A stretch of 37,673 nt of DNA from Cyanobacteriota bacterium (GCA_025356295.1 JANXUJ010000157.1:1-37673), one strand, 5' to 3'. Positions 16,274 through 25,138 are shown, counted from the first letter of the stretch. Notes: generated by a model from the letters alone, not told the origin. A program made the numbers and translations.

Positions 16274-16879
16274 CTAGCTGTTAGGGAAAATTCTTTTGAT
16301 ATAGCGATTGATTTGAGATTGACCATATGCTTTCGCCTGTGCAGAATTTGCATTTACAAGAGTTGAAGTATCAGACTCAATTTGAATCTCCGATGATTCT
16401 GATAATGCTTCGATAATTGTCTCAACCGAGATATCAACTGGTATTTCAGTCTGCGATCGCCCAATAACACTTTCAATTACATTCTCAATAACACTTTCTT
16501 CAGCAGGTGAGATATCCTGTTCAGCCTGATCCACGATCAAAGAACATGGTGGCACGATCGCCCCTCTTGCAATTACAGCACGCACAATCGAACTCGAAGC
16601 ACCAATACAACAGTTTTCACCAATTTTGCTGGTTCCATAAACCAGAACTCCCGCCCCCAGACATGCCCCGATCCCAATCTCTAATAGCCCATCTTGAGCA
16701 TGAATCACGGTTCCCATCCCGACACAAACACTCGCCGCGATCGTAATACGGCTACCCTGATCAGCTTGGATTAATACTCCCGAAGCGATCGCCGCAGTTG
16801 GATCGATCACTACATCCCCACAAACGTAGGAGCGAAAATCTCCGATCGGTTCTAAAGGTGGTAAGTGGTTCGATTGCAT
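16274..16879 (-). CDS. ccmN: Carboxysome assembly protein CcmN
   Basis: 201 residues from the ATG at 16879; a GTG six codons upstream is possible, but neither has a clear ribosome site. The N-terminal part has left-handed beta-helix hexapeptide repeats (DPTAAIASGVLIQADQGS, IGIGACLGAGVLVYG, IGENCCIGASSSIVRAV), homologous to the CcmM N terminus. An acidic linker of about 70 residues follows. It ends in an amphipathic helix (YGQSQINRYIKRIFPNS) matching the CcmN encapsulation peptide that binds the CcmK shell. CcmN bridges the CcmM-Rubisco core to the shell. It is the last gene of the ccm series, separated from ccmM by a long hairpin, which suggests a lower copy number than CcmM. Confidence 0.93.
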   Translation of the reverse strand: MQSNHLPPLEPIGDFRSYVCGDVVIDPTAAIASGVLIQADQGSRITIAASVCVGMGTVIHAQDGLLEIGIGACLGAGVLVYGTSKIGENCCIGASSSIVRAVIARGAIVPPCSLIVDQAEQDISPAEESVIENVIESVIGRSQTEIPVDISVETIIEALSESSEIQIESDTSTLVNANSAQAKAYGQSQINRYIKRIFPNS

Positions 16880-16899
16880 TATTTTTTTATTATTCACTA

Positions 16900-16956
16900 A
16901 ATAACTTACTAAATAGAGAACCGCGCAAAGCGCAGTTCTCTATTTAGTAAGTTATT
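16900..16956 (-). terminator. Long hairpin between ccmM and ccmN (attenuator or processing site)
   Basis: 27-base arms (16900-16926 with 16930-16956) pair with a single C-A mismatch around an AAA loop. The ccmM TAA (16952-16954) lies inside it. On the minus strand it is followed by A/T-rich sequence without an immediate pure T run, so partial termination or RNA stabilisation are both possible. Confidence 0.7.
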
Positions 16957-18979
16957 TGGCTGGACGATGGATGATACCTTCAAATACGCGGCGTTTGGCT
17001 TTGGGATCAATGCCTAACAGACGCACATACTCATCACCATGCTCAGCTAAACAAGCTTCTAAAGCTCGAACCACTTCAGACTCATTAGAAGCCGCGATCG
17101 GTGAGCAGCTATGCCAAGAGCTAGTACGGAAATGGCGCTCGTCAGCGTGTTCAGTGCCGATACGATAGCCTTGAGACAACAGTTGACGAATGCGTGACAA
17201 CATATCGGCACTGAGATTACCAACACCACCGTAAGAGCTATTGCTAGAGTTGTTGACTTTGACCGCAGTACGAGTAACGATCGCTTGACCACCTGGACGA
17301 TGCACTAACAACTCCACTACGCGGCGCTTTACTTTTGGGTCAACGCCAACAAGACGAATATATTCATCGCTATATTCAGCAATATAATTTGTCAAAGCCG
17401 CGATCGCACCTGACTCACTGGTAGACGCGATCGCTGGAAGAGTTTGCCAAGAAGTTGTCCGAAAGTGTCGCTCATCAGCGTGTTCGACACTAATTTTATG
17501 TCCTTGTGCCAAAAGTTGACGCACAGTCGTAGCGACATCACCCGAATTACCGTTACTGCCAGCACGAGGCGCACTATAGCTCGATGATCCATTGGACTGA
17601 CCAATGCTTATCGCTTGGCTATCAGCACGTTGAATGATTGTCTCGACAACACGACGCTTGGCTTTAGGGTCAACACCCACCAAACGCACATATTCACCCG
17701 CATGTTCAGCAAGAATGCTATTTAAAGCGACAATTACCGTAGATTCATTAGACGCATCGATCGCTGGACCAGTCTGCCATGATGCCGAACGGAAACGTCG
17801 CGCATCGGCATATTCAGTACTGATGCGATAACCCTGTGCCAGAAGCTGACGCACTTGACCATAAACGTCACCATTGCTAGGATTAGCTGCACCATTTGAT
17901 GAAGATTTAGGTGCATTGTAGCTATGGCTTGATCCATTACTAACTCCATTGCTAGGAGCAGAATTGCTAATCACCGCTGGCTTATCGCTTGGGCGTTGAA
18001 TGATTGTTTCCGTAAGACGGCGCTTAGCTTTAGGATCAACTCCAAATAAGCGCACATATTCACCTTCGTTTTCAACAAGAGCAGCTTGCACTGCCGAAAT
18101 TACGGTTGAAGCTTCAGATGTATGTGGGATCGCGCAGGATTGCCAAGACCCAGTGCGAAATCTCCGTTCATCTGCGTACTCAGCCGCAACGTGATAGCCC
18201 TGAGCTAAAAGTTGTCGTATTTGCTGCGCTAAATCCCCATTCATAGGTTCATTCCTCTGTACTTGTATATCGGTAAGGTTTTGATTAGTTTGATTAAAAG
18301 GTTGAATATTAATAAAGTCAGCCGTAATCTTGCCGCTTGGTTGTGACGAGTCATCTTGTTGCTGACGAATCGGCGTAATACAGGCAATATCATCAGCACA
18401 GCGATAACCTTTTCTCAAAGACTCGTTGACACCGACAACATGACTGGCAAAGTTTTGTTCTGATTCCTGCACATTTGGTAAAGAGTCAGCTTGTTGCTGT
18501 GTGGTAATCACTGCACCCGCGGCAACATATTTACCCGCAGGTATTTCTACATCTTGGACAAGGGCATGCAGAGAAATAACGCAGCCATCGCCGACCCGCG
18601 CATTAAATATCGTTGAGCGAAACCCAATGAAGCAGTTGTTGCCAACATAGGCGGGTCCATGAATCAAAGCCATGTGTGTGATTGAGGTGCGATCGCCAAT
18701 CCAGACAGAATATTCTCTATCGTCATCGCCAATAACACGACCTTTTTCTAATCCATGAATGACCACGCCATCTTGAACGTTCGTGCTATTTCCAATATGA
18801 AAAGGATTGCCCTCATCGGCACGAATAGATGTACCCGGAGCAATCAAAACATTGGCGCCGATGTAAACGTCGCCAATTAAATTAGAAAAAGAATGAACGT
18901 AGGCGGATGGATCAATTTGGGGTTCTGCCAAATTCCTAGACCAAGGTGTAGGAGGGGCAGCAAAGCTACGAACTACCAT
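16952..18979 (-). CDS. ccmM: Carboxysome scaffold protein CcmM (full-length form, four SSUL modules)
   Basis: 675 residues. Residues 1-205 form a gamma-carbonic-anhydrase-like beta-helix with candidate zinc ligands H75 (VIHG), H102 and H107 (THMALIHG). The cysteine pair C194/C200 (YRCADDIAC) matches the redox disulfide known from Thermosynechococcus CcmM. Four Rubisco-small-subunit-like modules follow at about 248-330, 370-451, 480-562 and 588-673, each with RQLLxQGYxI, EYADxRRFR and GVDPKAKRR motifs. They are joined by Ser/Asn/Gly-rich linkers. These modules cross-link Rubisco in the carboxysome core. Of the modules, only the fourth has a cysteine pair (C625/C643). ccmL lies five bases upstream and ccmN downstream. 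M246 is a probable internal start for the short form. Confidence 0.97.
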   Translation of the reverse strand: MVVRSFAAPPTPWSRNLAEPQIDPSAYVHSFSNLIGDVYIGANVLIAPGTSIRADEGNPFHIGNSTNVQDGVVIHGLEKGRVIGDDDREYSVWIGDRTSITHMALIHGPAYVGNNCFIGFRSTIFNARVGDGCVISLHALVQDVEIPAGKYVAAGAVITTQQQADSLPNVQESEQNFASHVVGVNESLRKGYRCADDIACITPIRQQQDDSSQPSGKITADFINIQPFNQTNQNLTDIQVQRNEPMNGDLAQQIRQLLAQGYHVAAEYADERRFRTGSWQSCAIPHTSEASTVISAVQAALVENEGEYVRLFGVDPKAKRRLTETIIQRPSDKPAVISNSAPSNGVSNGSSHSYNAPKSSSNGAANPSNGDVYGQVRQLLAQGYRISTEYADARRFRSASWQTGPAIDASNESTVIVALNSILAEHAGEYVRLVGVDPKAKRRVVETIIQRADSQAISIGQSNGSSSYSAPRAGSNGNSGDVATTVRQLLAQGHKISVEHADERHFRTTSWQTLPAIASTSESGAIAALTNYIAEYSDEYIRLVGVDPKVKRRVVELLVHRPGGQAIVTRTAVKVNNSSNSSYGGVGNLSADMLSRIRQLLSQGYRIGTEHADERHFRTSSWHSCSPIAASNESEVVRALEACLAEHGDEYVRLLGIDPKAKRRVFEGIIHRPAK
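18242..18258 (-). promoter_or_regulatory. Internal ribosome-binding site and start for short CcmM
   Basis: AGAGGA precedes an in-frame ATG (codon 246, bases 18242-18244) by about nine bases, exactly between the carbonic-anhydrase-like domain and the first SSUL module. Starting here would give a 430-residue protein with all four SSUL modules, equivalent to the M35 short form known from other beta-cyanobacteria. Confidence 0.65.
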
Positions 18980-18984
18980 AATGG

Positions 18985-19293
18985 CTATTGCATTCTCTCG
19001 CTATACTTTTTGCTGTAGAGAGTGCGATCGCTGAGGCTGATCGTGTCAATGATCGCGATAACAGCTGCATCAATCGGACGATCAGCACTATCTCTCACCT
19101 GTCTCGCACCACTACCACGCGTAAACAACACCCATTCATCAATGCCAGCACCAACTGTATCTGTGGCAACCTCATAGTCTGGAAGCAGTTGCCCTTGCAG
19201 ATCAACAAGTTGCAAGAGCAGAAACTTGGTTCCAGATAAATTGGGTTCTTTGTAGTTGCTGACGACCGTACCGTAAACTTTAGCGATTTGCAT
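18985..19293 (-). CDS. ccmL: Carboxysome vertex protein CcmL
   Basis: 102 residues, standard for the EutN/CcmL family. It begins [21 protein letters not shown] and contains [34 protein letters not shown] and [11 protein letters not shown], all family hallmarks. Pentamers cap the vertices of the icosahedral carboxysome shell. The gene lies 40 bases after ccmK and five bases before ccmM, in the conserved ccmK-K-L-M-N order. A short spacing without hairpins suggests co-expression with ccmM. Confidence 0.97.
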   Translation of the reverse strand: MQIAKVYGTVVSNYKEPNLSGTKFLLLQLVDLQGQLLPDYEVATDTVGAGIDEWVLFTRGSGARQVRDSADRPIDAAVIAIIDTISLSDRTLYSKKYSERMQ

Positions 19294-19333
19294 ATTGTTA
19301 TAAGTACAGATGTGAATGCGAATTATGCCTTGA

Positions 19334-19675
19334 CTATGGACGGTTCATTGGACGAATGGAATTGACATTGTCACGGAACTGATCGACTTCTTCGGTATAG
19401 CGAATAGGTAGAACGTACTCGAGGTTTTCGTGAGGACGAGCAATGATGTGGGTAGAAAGAACTTGTCCACCATTTACACGCTTTACAGCTTCTGTGCCTG
19501 CGGCTACTGATGCTTGGACTTCTGAGACATCACCACGAACGATAACGGTCACACGACCACTACCAATTTTTTCGTATCCAACTAAGGTGACACGAGCGGC
19601 TTTAACCATAGCATCTGCTGCTTCTACAACGGCTGGGAAACCAAGAGTTTCAATCATTCCAACTGCGATCGCCAT
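19334..19675 (-). CDS. ccmK: Carboxysome shell hexamer protein CcmK (113 residues)
   Basis: A single BMC domain ([23 protein letters not shown]..., [34 protein letters not shown]). Its C-terminal tail is about 11 residues longer than the other CcmK here ([14 protein letters not shown]). CcmK hexamers tile the facets of the shell, with pores for bicarbonate and sugar phosphates. The pore strand is KIGSGR, the usual CcmK1/K2 type. AGGAG lies at normal spacing upstream of the ATG. It is the second of two adjacent ccmK copies, 113 bases after the first. Confidence 0.95.
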   Translation of the reverse strand: MAIAVGMIETLGFPAVVEAADAMVKAARVTLVGYEKIGSGRVTVIVRGDVSEVQASVAAGTEAVKRVNGGQVLSTHIIARPHENLEYVLPIRYTEEVDQFRDNVNSIRPMNRP

Positions 19676-19788
19676 AATTCATATTCTCCTAAAAAACAAA
19701 TAATGATAACTAATGAAAATGTAGTCTTTTGATACTTTTTTGAGAAAACCTTTTTGAGATAATCTAAAAATCAATAAAAAAAGTGAAT

Positions 19789-20097
19789 TTAAAAAGCAAA
19801 CTGCTCTACTTCTCGCGTATAGCGTATGGGTAGCACATATTCTAGGTTTTCATGTGGTCGAGCAATGGTGTGAGTCGAAACAACTTCGCCCCCATTAACC
19901 CGATTAGCCGCTTCAACACCAGCAGCGATGGATGCTTTCACCTCAGAGATATCACCTCTGATGATGACTGTAACCCGTCCGCTACCAATCTTTTCGTAAC
20001 CCACAAGGGTAACGCGAGCCGCTTTGACCATAGCATCGGCAGCTTCTACAACAGCTGGGAAGCCTCTGGTCTCGATCATTCCAATACCGATCGCCAT
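19789..20097 (-). CDS. ccmK: Carboxysome shell hexamer protein CcmK (102 residues)
   Basis: A single BMC domain nearly identical to the neighbouring CcmK through the [20 protein letters not shown] core, ending REVEQFAF. It differs at several surface positions ([26 protein letters not shown]), so the pair can form mixed or distinct hexamers. It is the first of the ccmK-K-L-M-N series, with an AAGGA ribosome site and a 0.42 kb upstream gap likely to contain the main promoter. Together with the other copy it corresponds to the usual ccmK2-ccmK1 pair; which is which cannot be decided by eye. Confidence 0.95.
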   Translation of the reverse strand: MAIGIGMIETRGFPAVVEAADAMVKAARVTLVGYEKIGSGRVTVIIRGDISEVKASIAAGVEAANRVNGGEVVSTHTIARPHENLEYVLPIRYTREVEQFAF

Positions 20098-20517
20098 AAT
20101 TTAGTATCCTTACGACTCTCTAAAAAACTGAGGTTTGTCACGCTTGGGTCTATCAACAGATTTGACAACTGTCAAAAGATATAGACATACGAGCGCAACT
20201 ATTAATTCTAACTACGAACGGTTCGCTTCAAACATCAAATTTTTAATTTTTAATACAAAATAGAAATGAGATGAAATTTGGCACTGACATAGTTAGATTA
20301 CAGATATACTCTGGCTTTCAGTAGTAAGTATTTATTACTAGAGATATGACCACCATAAATCTGAATGATTAGAAAAACCGAATGATATTAATACATTCAA
20401 ATCTATCTTTATATCTACGATAACGAGTGGCGGTACATTTGACAACATAAGCCGTTATGATAAATTTAAATAGACTGTATAAAGTTGGCTTATTTAACGG
20501 AGATTTACAGGAATACT
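20098..20517 (-). promoter_or_regulatory. 420-base gap between ccmO and ccmK, probable ccm promoter region
   Basis: No coding sequence is supported here. It holds two candidate operators: TTGACA-AC-TGTCAA (20162-20175, about 65-80 bases before ccmK) and TAGTAA-N7-TTACTA (20322-20340). On the minus strand TTGACA in the first palindrome could be a -35, followed 17 bases later by TAGACC, a poor -10. The second palindrome has inverted arms like LysR-type operators, but no named consensus matches. Confidence 0.4.
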
Positions 20518-21279
20518 TTATCGAATCTCAGGATTGTTATTGTTGATCGAGATGGTTTCAAGTTCAGCAATTTCTAGGTTGGGGAGTTGGACTAATTCGC
20601 GTTCTTGTTCTTGCAGAGCAATCATCGGAATGCTAACAGGTGTGGGAGTCTCAATCCAGTATTCGGAAGTTGGCAAGGTTTCTTCAAGGTCGTCTAGGGG
20701 GCGAGGAATAATCATGAGCGTGTGGAATTCGCCAATGCGCTCGGCTTCATACATACCTGACTCGATCGCGATCGCCACATCAGCGACATTCCCCCTGATA
20801 ATCGCTGTACATAGTCCTGCCCCGATTGTTTCGTAGCCTGCTAGATGGACATCGGCTGACTTCAACATTATGTCGGCAGCTCCCACCATCGCTGGGAATC
20901 CGCGTGTCTCTAGCAAGCCGATCGCTTGATTACTCAGTCGGCTATAGCGTCCATCGGTAAGTTGACTAAGGCGCGTGCTAATCGGCAAAATCGCTTCTAA
21001 GTTAGGATAAGGACGCGCAATCACAATTGTCGAGACCAATTGCCCAAACTCTCTAGCTGTCTCGGCTCCTGCTTCTACTGCCATGCGAACGTCAGTAATT
21101 CGCCCCCGCACGATCGCGGTACAAAAGCCATTACCGACTTTCTCATAGCCGACTAGCCTCACGGTTGCCGACTTTAGCATTGTGTCAGCCGTTCCTACGA
21201 TCGCAGGGAAACTAATGGTTGAGACCATTCCCAAAGCGCTTCCTGAGAGATCGATTCTTTGAGATTCACCACTAGACAT
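20518..21279 (-). CDS. ccmO: Tandem BMC-domain carboxysome shell protein CcmO
   Basis: 253 residues with two BMC domains: one at about 13-100 (LGMVSTISFPAIVGTADTML, VRLVGYEKVGNGFCTAIVRG) and one at about 117-205 (IGLLETRGFPAMVGAADIML, VHLAGYETIGAGLCTAIIRG). A tail of about 50 residues (TPVSIPMIALQEQE) follows. CcmO is the tandem-domain shell protein of beta-carboxysomes, probably forming pseudohexamers at facet edges. Here it lies upstream of ccmK on the same strand. Elsewhere it is often downstream of ccmN or at a distant locus. The 0.42 kb gap suggests it has its own promoter. Confidence 0.93.
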   Translation of the reverse strand: MSSGESQRIDLSGSALGMVSTISFPAIVGTADTMLKSATVRLVGYEKVGNGFCTAIVRGRITDVRMAVEAGAETAREFGQLVSTIVIARPYPNLEAILPISTRLSQLTDGRYSRLSNQAIGLLETRGFPAMVGAADIMLKSADVHLAGYETIGAGLCTAIIRGNVADVAIAIESGMYEAERIGEFHTLMIIPRPLDDLEETLPTSEYWIETPTPVSIPMIALQEQERELVQLPNLEIAELETISINNNNPEIR

Positions 21280-21441
21280 TAGCTAACACTATTATGAGGA
21301 TGATAGAAAACTTTAAGAAACTTGTGTGTGATATAGCTTTACAAAAATATCCGCTATCATTGTGTATCTTAGCTGATATGACGTTTCGTAAGTAGTAGTA
21401 AGTTTTGGTATTAAGTTTCAGATGTCTCGACAATAGGAAAA

Positions 21442-22449
21442 ATGCAACTGTCTGAAGCCGCACCTAAAAAAGAGTACATCTTAGTTGTAGATGATACGCC
21501 GCCTAATTTACAGTTGCTATTAACCATGCTGATGCGTAAGGGTTATGAGGTTTGTGGCGCTGTTGATGGCACGACTGCACTGTTAGAAGTACAAAATCAA
21601 CTGCCTGACTTGGTGCTGCTAGACGTCAATATGCCTAATATCAATGGATTTCAAGTCTGTGAATATTTAAAGTCAAGCGATCGCACTCGTGATATTCCAG
21701 TGATTTTTATTAGTGCGCGCGATGAAGTTTTAGATAAAGTCCAAGCCTTTGCAGTAGGAGCTGTGGACTATATTACGAAACCGTTTCAAATTGCCGAAGT
21801 ATTAGTCCGAGTCGAAAATCAGCTGGCATTGCGAAGATTGCAAAGACAGTTACAAGAACAAAATGAACAGCTAAAACAAGAAATTAATAGTCGCATTATT
21901 GCCGAGAGGCTGCTCCAAGAAGCTAATGAACAGTTGGGGCGATTGGTTAACTTAGACGGTTTAACCCAACTTGCTAATCGGCGCTGCTTTGATGAATATC
22001 TAGAACAGGAATGGCAAAGATTGGCTAGAGAGCAAAGCCCCTTATCTTTGATTATGTGTGATATTGATTTTTTTAAAAACTATAACGATACCTATGGTCA
22101 TGTTGCAGGTGATGACTGTTTACGAAAGGTTTCACGCGTGATCAAGCAAGCAGTGCGCCGTCCTGCGGACTTAGCAGCTCGTTATGGTGGTGAAGAGTTT
22201 GTACTGGTATTACCAAATACTGATGTTGAAGGGGCTATGGGAGTTACAGAAATTATTCGGCAGAACTTATTAGAATTAGCAATTCTTCACGAAGATTCAG
22301 CGGTTAGTAATTGGGTGACTTTTAGTATGGGTGTAACCTCTCTAGTCCCAAAAGTTGATTCAAATCCTTCCGTACTGCTTACAGCCGCTGACTATGCTCT
22401 GTATCGGGCTAAAGAGTTAGGTCGAGATCGAACTTACCAGATTGGTTAA
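21442..22449 (+). CDS. Response regulator with diguanylate cyclase domain (REC-GGDEF)
   Basis: 335 residues. The receiver domain (10-127) has acidic D17/D18, phospho-acceptor D61 (LVLLDVNMPNINGF), and K113 in ITKPF. A coiled linker (about 128-165, RRLQRQLQEQNEQLKQEI) leads to GGDEF (166-335). The active site reads GGEEF (249-253), an accepted catalytic variant, and the inhibitory I-site RPAD (240-243) sits five residues before it, as in product-inhibited cyclases. It should make c-di-GMP in a phosphorylation-dependent way. No kinase is nearby. It is transcribed away from ccmO; a long hairpin follows. Confidence 0.92.
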   Translation: MQLSEAAPKKEYILVVDDTPPNLQLLLTMLMRKGYEVCGAVDGTTALLEVQNQLPDLVLLDVNMPNINGFQVCEYLKSSDRTRDIPVIFISARDEVLDKVQAFAVGAVDYITKPFQIAEVLVRVENQLALRRLQRQLQEQNEQLKQEINSRIIAERLLQEANEQLGRLVNLDGLTQLANRRCFDEYLEQEWQRLAREQSPLSLIMCDIDFFKNYNDTYGHVAGDDCLRKVSRVIKQAVRRPADLAARYGGEEFVLVLPNTDVEGAMGVTEIIRQNLLELAILHEDSAVSNWVTFSMGVTSLVPKVDSNPSVLLTAADYALYRAKELGRDRTYQIG

Positions 22450-22466
22450 ACCCGATCAAGTTAAAC

Positions 22467-22507
22467 CCGATCAAAAAGTTGACGTAATGCGTCAACTTTT
22501 TGATCGG
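22467..22507. terminator. Bidirectional hairpin between the GGDEF gene and fetA
   Basis: An 18-pair perfect stem (22467-22484 with 22490-22507), loop TAATG, with internal A and T runs. A short direct repeat (TTAAACCCGATCAA twice, 22446-22474) overlaps its left arm. Confidence 0.8.
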
Positions 22508-22509
22508 TT

Positions 22510-23301
22510 CTAAAATTCATTGTTTTGGTCTAATTTTTTAGAATTGCGCCCTAGATCGCGTCTTAGTAAGTCATCAATATCTTGCCAATTAACTAGGCTA
22601 GCGAGTGTATCTTGAGTCAGTTGACCTTCGTGTAAACAAATTAAGCGATCGCACCATACCTGCACTAAATCCAGTTGATGGTTGATCATCACCACGGTGA
22701 CGGGCTGAGGTAATTGGGTTAGTTCGGTCAGAGTATCTAAAAGCAAATGCGATAGACCGCGATCTAAAGCTGAGGTTGGCTCATCTAGTAATAGTATTTC
22801 TGGCTCCATGATCAAGGCTCTAGCGATCGCGATCCATTGTCTTTGACCGAGAGATAGCTCTAATTCAGTACGGTTTAGCAACTTGTGATCAATCTGCAAT
22901 TTTTCTAACCATTTTTGTGATCGCGCGTCAATTTCGCTAGTTGCTAAATTTTGTAAGCGTAAGGGATATGCGATCGCCTCAGCTACAGTCATCCCCAATA
23001 AGCTTGGCTCTTGCGGTACAAGCAGTACCCGCCGCCGCAAAGTTTGCACAGAGATTTCTTGAATATTTTGACCATGTAGAAAGATTTTTCCTGCGGTGGG
23101 ATCGATTAAGCGATTAAGCAAGCGTAGCAATGTGGTTTTTCCCGATCCTGTTGCGCCAATTAATGCGGTTTTGCTACCCTTTGCGATCGCCACCGAAATA
23201 TCAGTCAAAAGTGTGCGAAATTTAGTTTGGTAACTCACATGACTTGTCGCGATCGCTTGATCAGTGGAGATTATCTGAGATGTTTCTGAAACCTTTTGCA
23301 T
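22510..23301 (-). CDS. fetA: FetA/YbbL-type ABC ATPase
   Basis: 263 residues from the ATG at 23301. The frame continues 50 residues upstream but would then overlap the divergent FecR-domain gene. Walker A is GATGSGKTT, then LLVPQEPSLLGMTV (Q-loop), LSLGQRQWIAIARALI (signature LSLGQ), EILLLDEPTSALD (Walker B) and INHQ. The LLGMTV and LSLGQ variants plus short length fit FetA, which with FetB forms an iron-linked exporter. The only FetB gene in the window is 14 kb away on the same strand. Alternative: another small export-type ABC ATPase without its own permease. Confidence 0.75.
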   Translation of the reverse strand: MQKVSETSQIISTDQAIATSHVSYQTKFRTLLTDISVAIAKGSKTALIGATGSGKTTLLRLLNRLIDPTAGKIFLHGQNIQEISVQTLRRRVLLVPQEPSLLGMTVAEAIAYPLRLQNLATSEIDARSQKWLEKLQIDHKLLNRTELELSLGQRQWIAIARALIMEPEILLLDEPTSALDRGLSHLLLDTLTELTQLPQPVTVVMINHQLDLVQVWCDRLICLHEGQLTQDTLASLVNWQDIDDLLRRDLGRNSKKLDQNNEF

Positions 23302-23411
23302 GATGTAACTGTCTTTGCGGTTAATAAGATTAATAAATTGAGACGCAGCCTTCAATTCATTAAACCTTGTCTCAAGTCCAATAATTAATCTCAATAAGGG
23401 AGAACAACTGC

Positions 23412-24353
23412 ATGTTTTTATGGAACTTTTCACAAAATTTTTTCCAGACATCTTTTCAGAGATTTTTCAGGCAGCAACAACAGCAAAAACGACTTGCCTT
23501 TTTCTTTGCAGGTTTATGTATTTTTGCTCTAGCGGCTCCTCAGCTTGCTCCAGCATCTGCACAATCGACTCAAGCGATCGTGCAGGAAATTCTTGATGGC
23601 AACCAAGTTTTCATCCAAAATCAGCAAGCAAATCTCCAAGATGTAGCAAGACAACCACAACAAGTCCGTACTGGTAATTCTCGAACTGCACTTTTGTTTA
23701 GTACAGGGGCAGTGGCTCGACTATCCGCAAACTCTGTCCTGAAGATTGGTCAATGCGCTTTTCTTAAGCGGGGAACGGTGCTAGTCAATGGCGCGATTAA
23801 TGCTTGCTCATCTTCGATTACGACTGGAGTGCGCGGCACAACTTATTTACTCGAAATCGATGAGTCTGGCAATCAACAGGTCAAAGTATTAGAGGGCGAA
23901 GTCGTGGTTAAACGCAATGCCACACCGCTCATTGATGAAGACGACAACCTCAAAGTCAAGCAGTTTCCTCAAAATTTCCCTCAAACTAATCCACAGCAAT
24001 CGAGACCCTTAGCGCCTCTAAATGCCGAGCCAACAAATAATAAACCAGTTCTTAAAACTGAACCGAATCCACAGCCTATGAAACAAACCAATGAAGTTGT
24101 TTTAAAGGCTGGTGAAAAGGTTGAGTTTGATAACAAAGGCGGCTTGGGAATAATCCAGCAACTTACTGAGAATGAATTTGTGGCATTACTCAAAGGAAAC
24201 TTATTTCAAGGTTTTACTAATCAAATCCCTGGTATAGACAAAGTGCGGGCTGTGTTTGATGGCTTATTCCCAGGGGGAAATTTTCCGATCTCAATCCCTG
24301 GCATTCCCACACCCAATATTCCAATCCCTAATTTACCTAGATTCCCATTCTAA
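23412..24353 (+). CDS. Exported FecR-domain protein
   Basis: 313 residues. A long basic/aromatic leader precedes a hydrophobic core (LAFFFAGLCIFALAAPQLAP), with cleavage plausible after ASAQ. The FecR-type beta domain is at about 60-170 (VRTGNSRTALLFSTGAVARL, ITTGVRGTTYLLEID, KVLEGEVVV). After a Pro/Asn-rich middle, the end is a repeat-like IPGIPTPNIPIPNLPRFPF. In cyanobacteria these domains are often cell-surface or periplasmic and unlinked to iron sensing, and no FecI sigma factor is nearby. A ligand-binding or structural role is inferred. The start is in a 0.11 kb divergent gap shared with fetA. Confidence 0.82.
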   Translation: MFLWNFSQNFFQTSFQRFFRQQQQQKRLAFFFAGLCIFALAAPQLAPASAQSTQAIVQEILDGNQVFIQNQQANLQDVARQPQQVRTGNSRTALLFSTGAVARLSANSVLKIGQCAFLKRGTVLVNGAINACSSSITTGVRGTTYLLEIDESGNQQVKVLEGEVVVKRNATPLIDEDDNLKVKQFPQNFPQTNPQQSRPLAPLNAEPTNNKPVLKTEPNPQPMKQTNEVVLKAGEKVEFDNKGGLGIIQQLTENEFVALLKGNLFQGFTNQIPGIDKVRAVFDGLFPGGNFPISIPGIPTPNIPIPNLPRFPF

Positions 24354-24363
24354 GACTCAGAAA

Positions 24364-24392
24364 AGAGAGAAAGCACGAAGTACTTTCTCTCT
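24364..24392. terminator. Hairpin after FecR-domain gene
   Basis: AGAGAGAAAG pairs with CTTTCTCTCT around a nine-base loop whose ends can partly pair. There is no T run, so it is a weak terminator or RNA-stability element. Confidence 0.4.
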
Positions 24393-24404
24393 CTCAGAAA
24401 ACAT

Positions 24405-25061
24405 ATGAATTACCTCTATTTACATGGCTTTGCGTCTAGTCCTCAATCCACAAAGGCTAGGTATATGCATCAAAAATTTGAACAACTTGGGCTAACTCTG
24501 CACAGTCCTGATCTCAATCTGACTGATTTTTCAACTGTCACCCTCTCAGATCAACTTGCTTACCTTGATCGCACTTACTTAAATGACAATCAACCTCCTA
24601 ATGAACCTTTTGTGGTGATAGGTTCTAGCCTTGGTGGATTTTTAGCGGTACAACTTGCTGCCAAAAATCCATTGGTACAAAAATTAGTATTGTTTGCCCC
24701 AGCTTTTGGATTTAGTCAGCGGCTTGCTAACGCTTTAGGTAAAGAGAATGTGGCTAAATGGCAACAAGATGGCAGCCGCAAATTTTATCATTACGGACTA
24801 AAACGTAATCTGAATTTACAATTTCAGTTTTTTGTCGATGCTCAAAATTATTCTGGAGATAATTCAGAACAAAAACTTACGCGATCGCTCCCAATCCTAA
24901 TCTTTCACGGTCTCCACGATGAAGTTGTCCCAGCCGCGCTTAGTCAAGAATTTGCAAACAGGCGATCGCAAGTTATTTTAAAATTATTAGATGATGATCA
25001 TGCACTTGGCAAAGACTTAGAGAGTCTCTGGCAAGATACAAAACAGTTTTTGCTTAACTAG
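24405..25061 (+). CDS. YqiA-like alpha/beta-hydrolase (esterase)
   Basis: 218 residues, matching the UPF0227/YqiA family. It begins MNYLYLHGFASSPQSTKA, the family start with its oxyanion region. The nucleophile elbow is GSSLGG (around residue 74), the acid is likely D in FHGLHDEVVP, and the histidine is in DDDHALGKDLE near the end, giving a complete Ser-Asp-His triad. The protein is cytoplasmic with no signal peptide. Substrate is unknown; E. coli YqiA hydrolyses short acyl esters. It lies 50 bases after the FecR-domain gene, beyond a weak hairpin. Confidence 0.85.
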   Translation: MNYLYLHGFASSPQSTKARYMHQKFEQLGLTLHSPDLNLTDFSTVTLSDQLAYLDRTYLNDNQPPNEPFVVIGSSLGGFLAVQLAAKNPLVQKLVLFAPAFGFSQRLANALGKENVAKWQQDGSRKFYHYGLKRNLNLQFQFFVDAQNYSGDNSEQKLTRSLPILIFHGLHDEVVPAALSQEFANRRSQVILKLLDDDHALGKDLESLWQDTKQFLLN

Positions 25062-25138
25062 GTTGCTGCGAAGTCTACCGAGAAAAAATACTCATGCCAA
25101 AGGGTAGTTACTTTTGATGCAAAATATCGGCTAAGATC

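Noticed and set aside
20439..20460. TTGACA...TATGAT on the plus strand as a promoter
   Set aside because: The spacer is only about 11 bases and no plus-strand gene follows.
21272..21463. 63-codon minus-strand frame upstream of ccmO
   Set aside because: It overlaps both the ccmO start and the start of the REC-GGDEF gene and has no domain.
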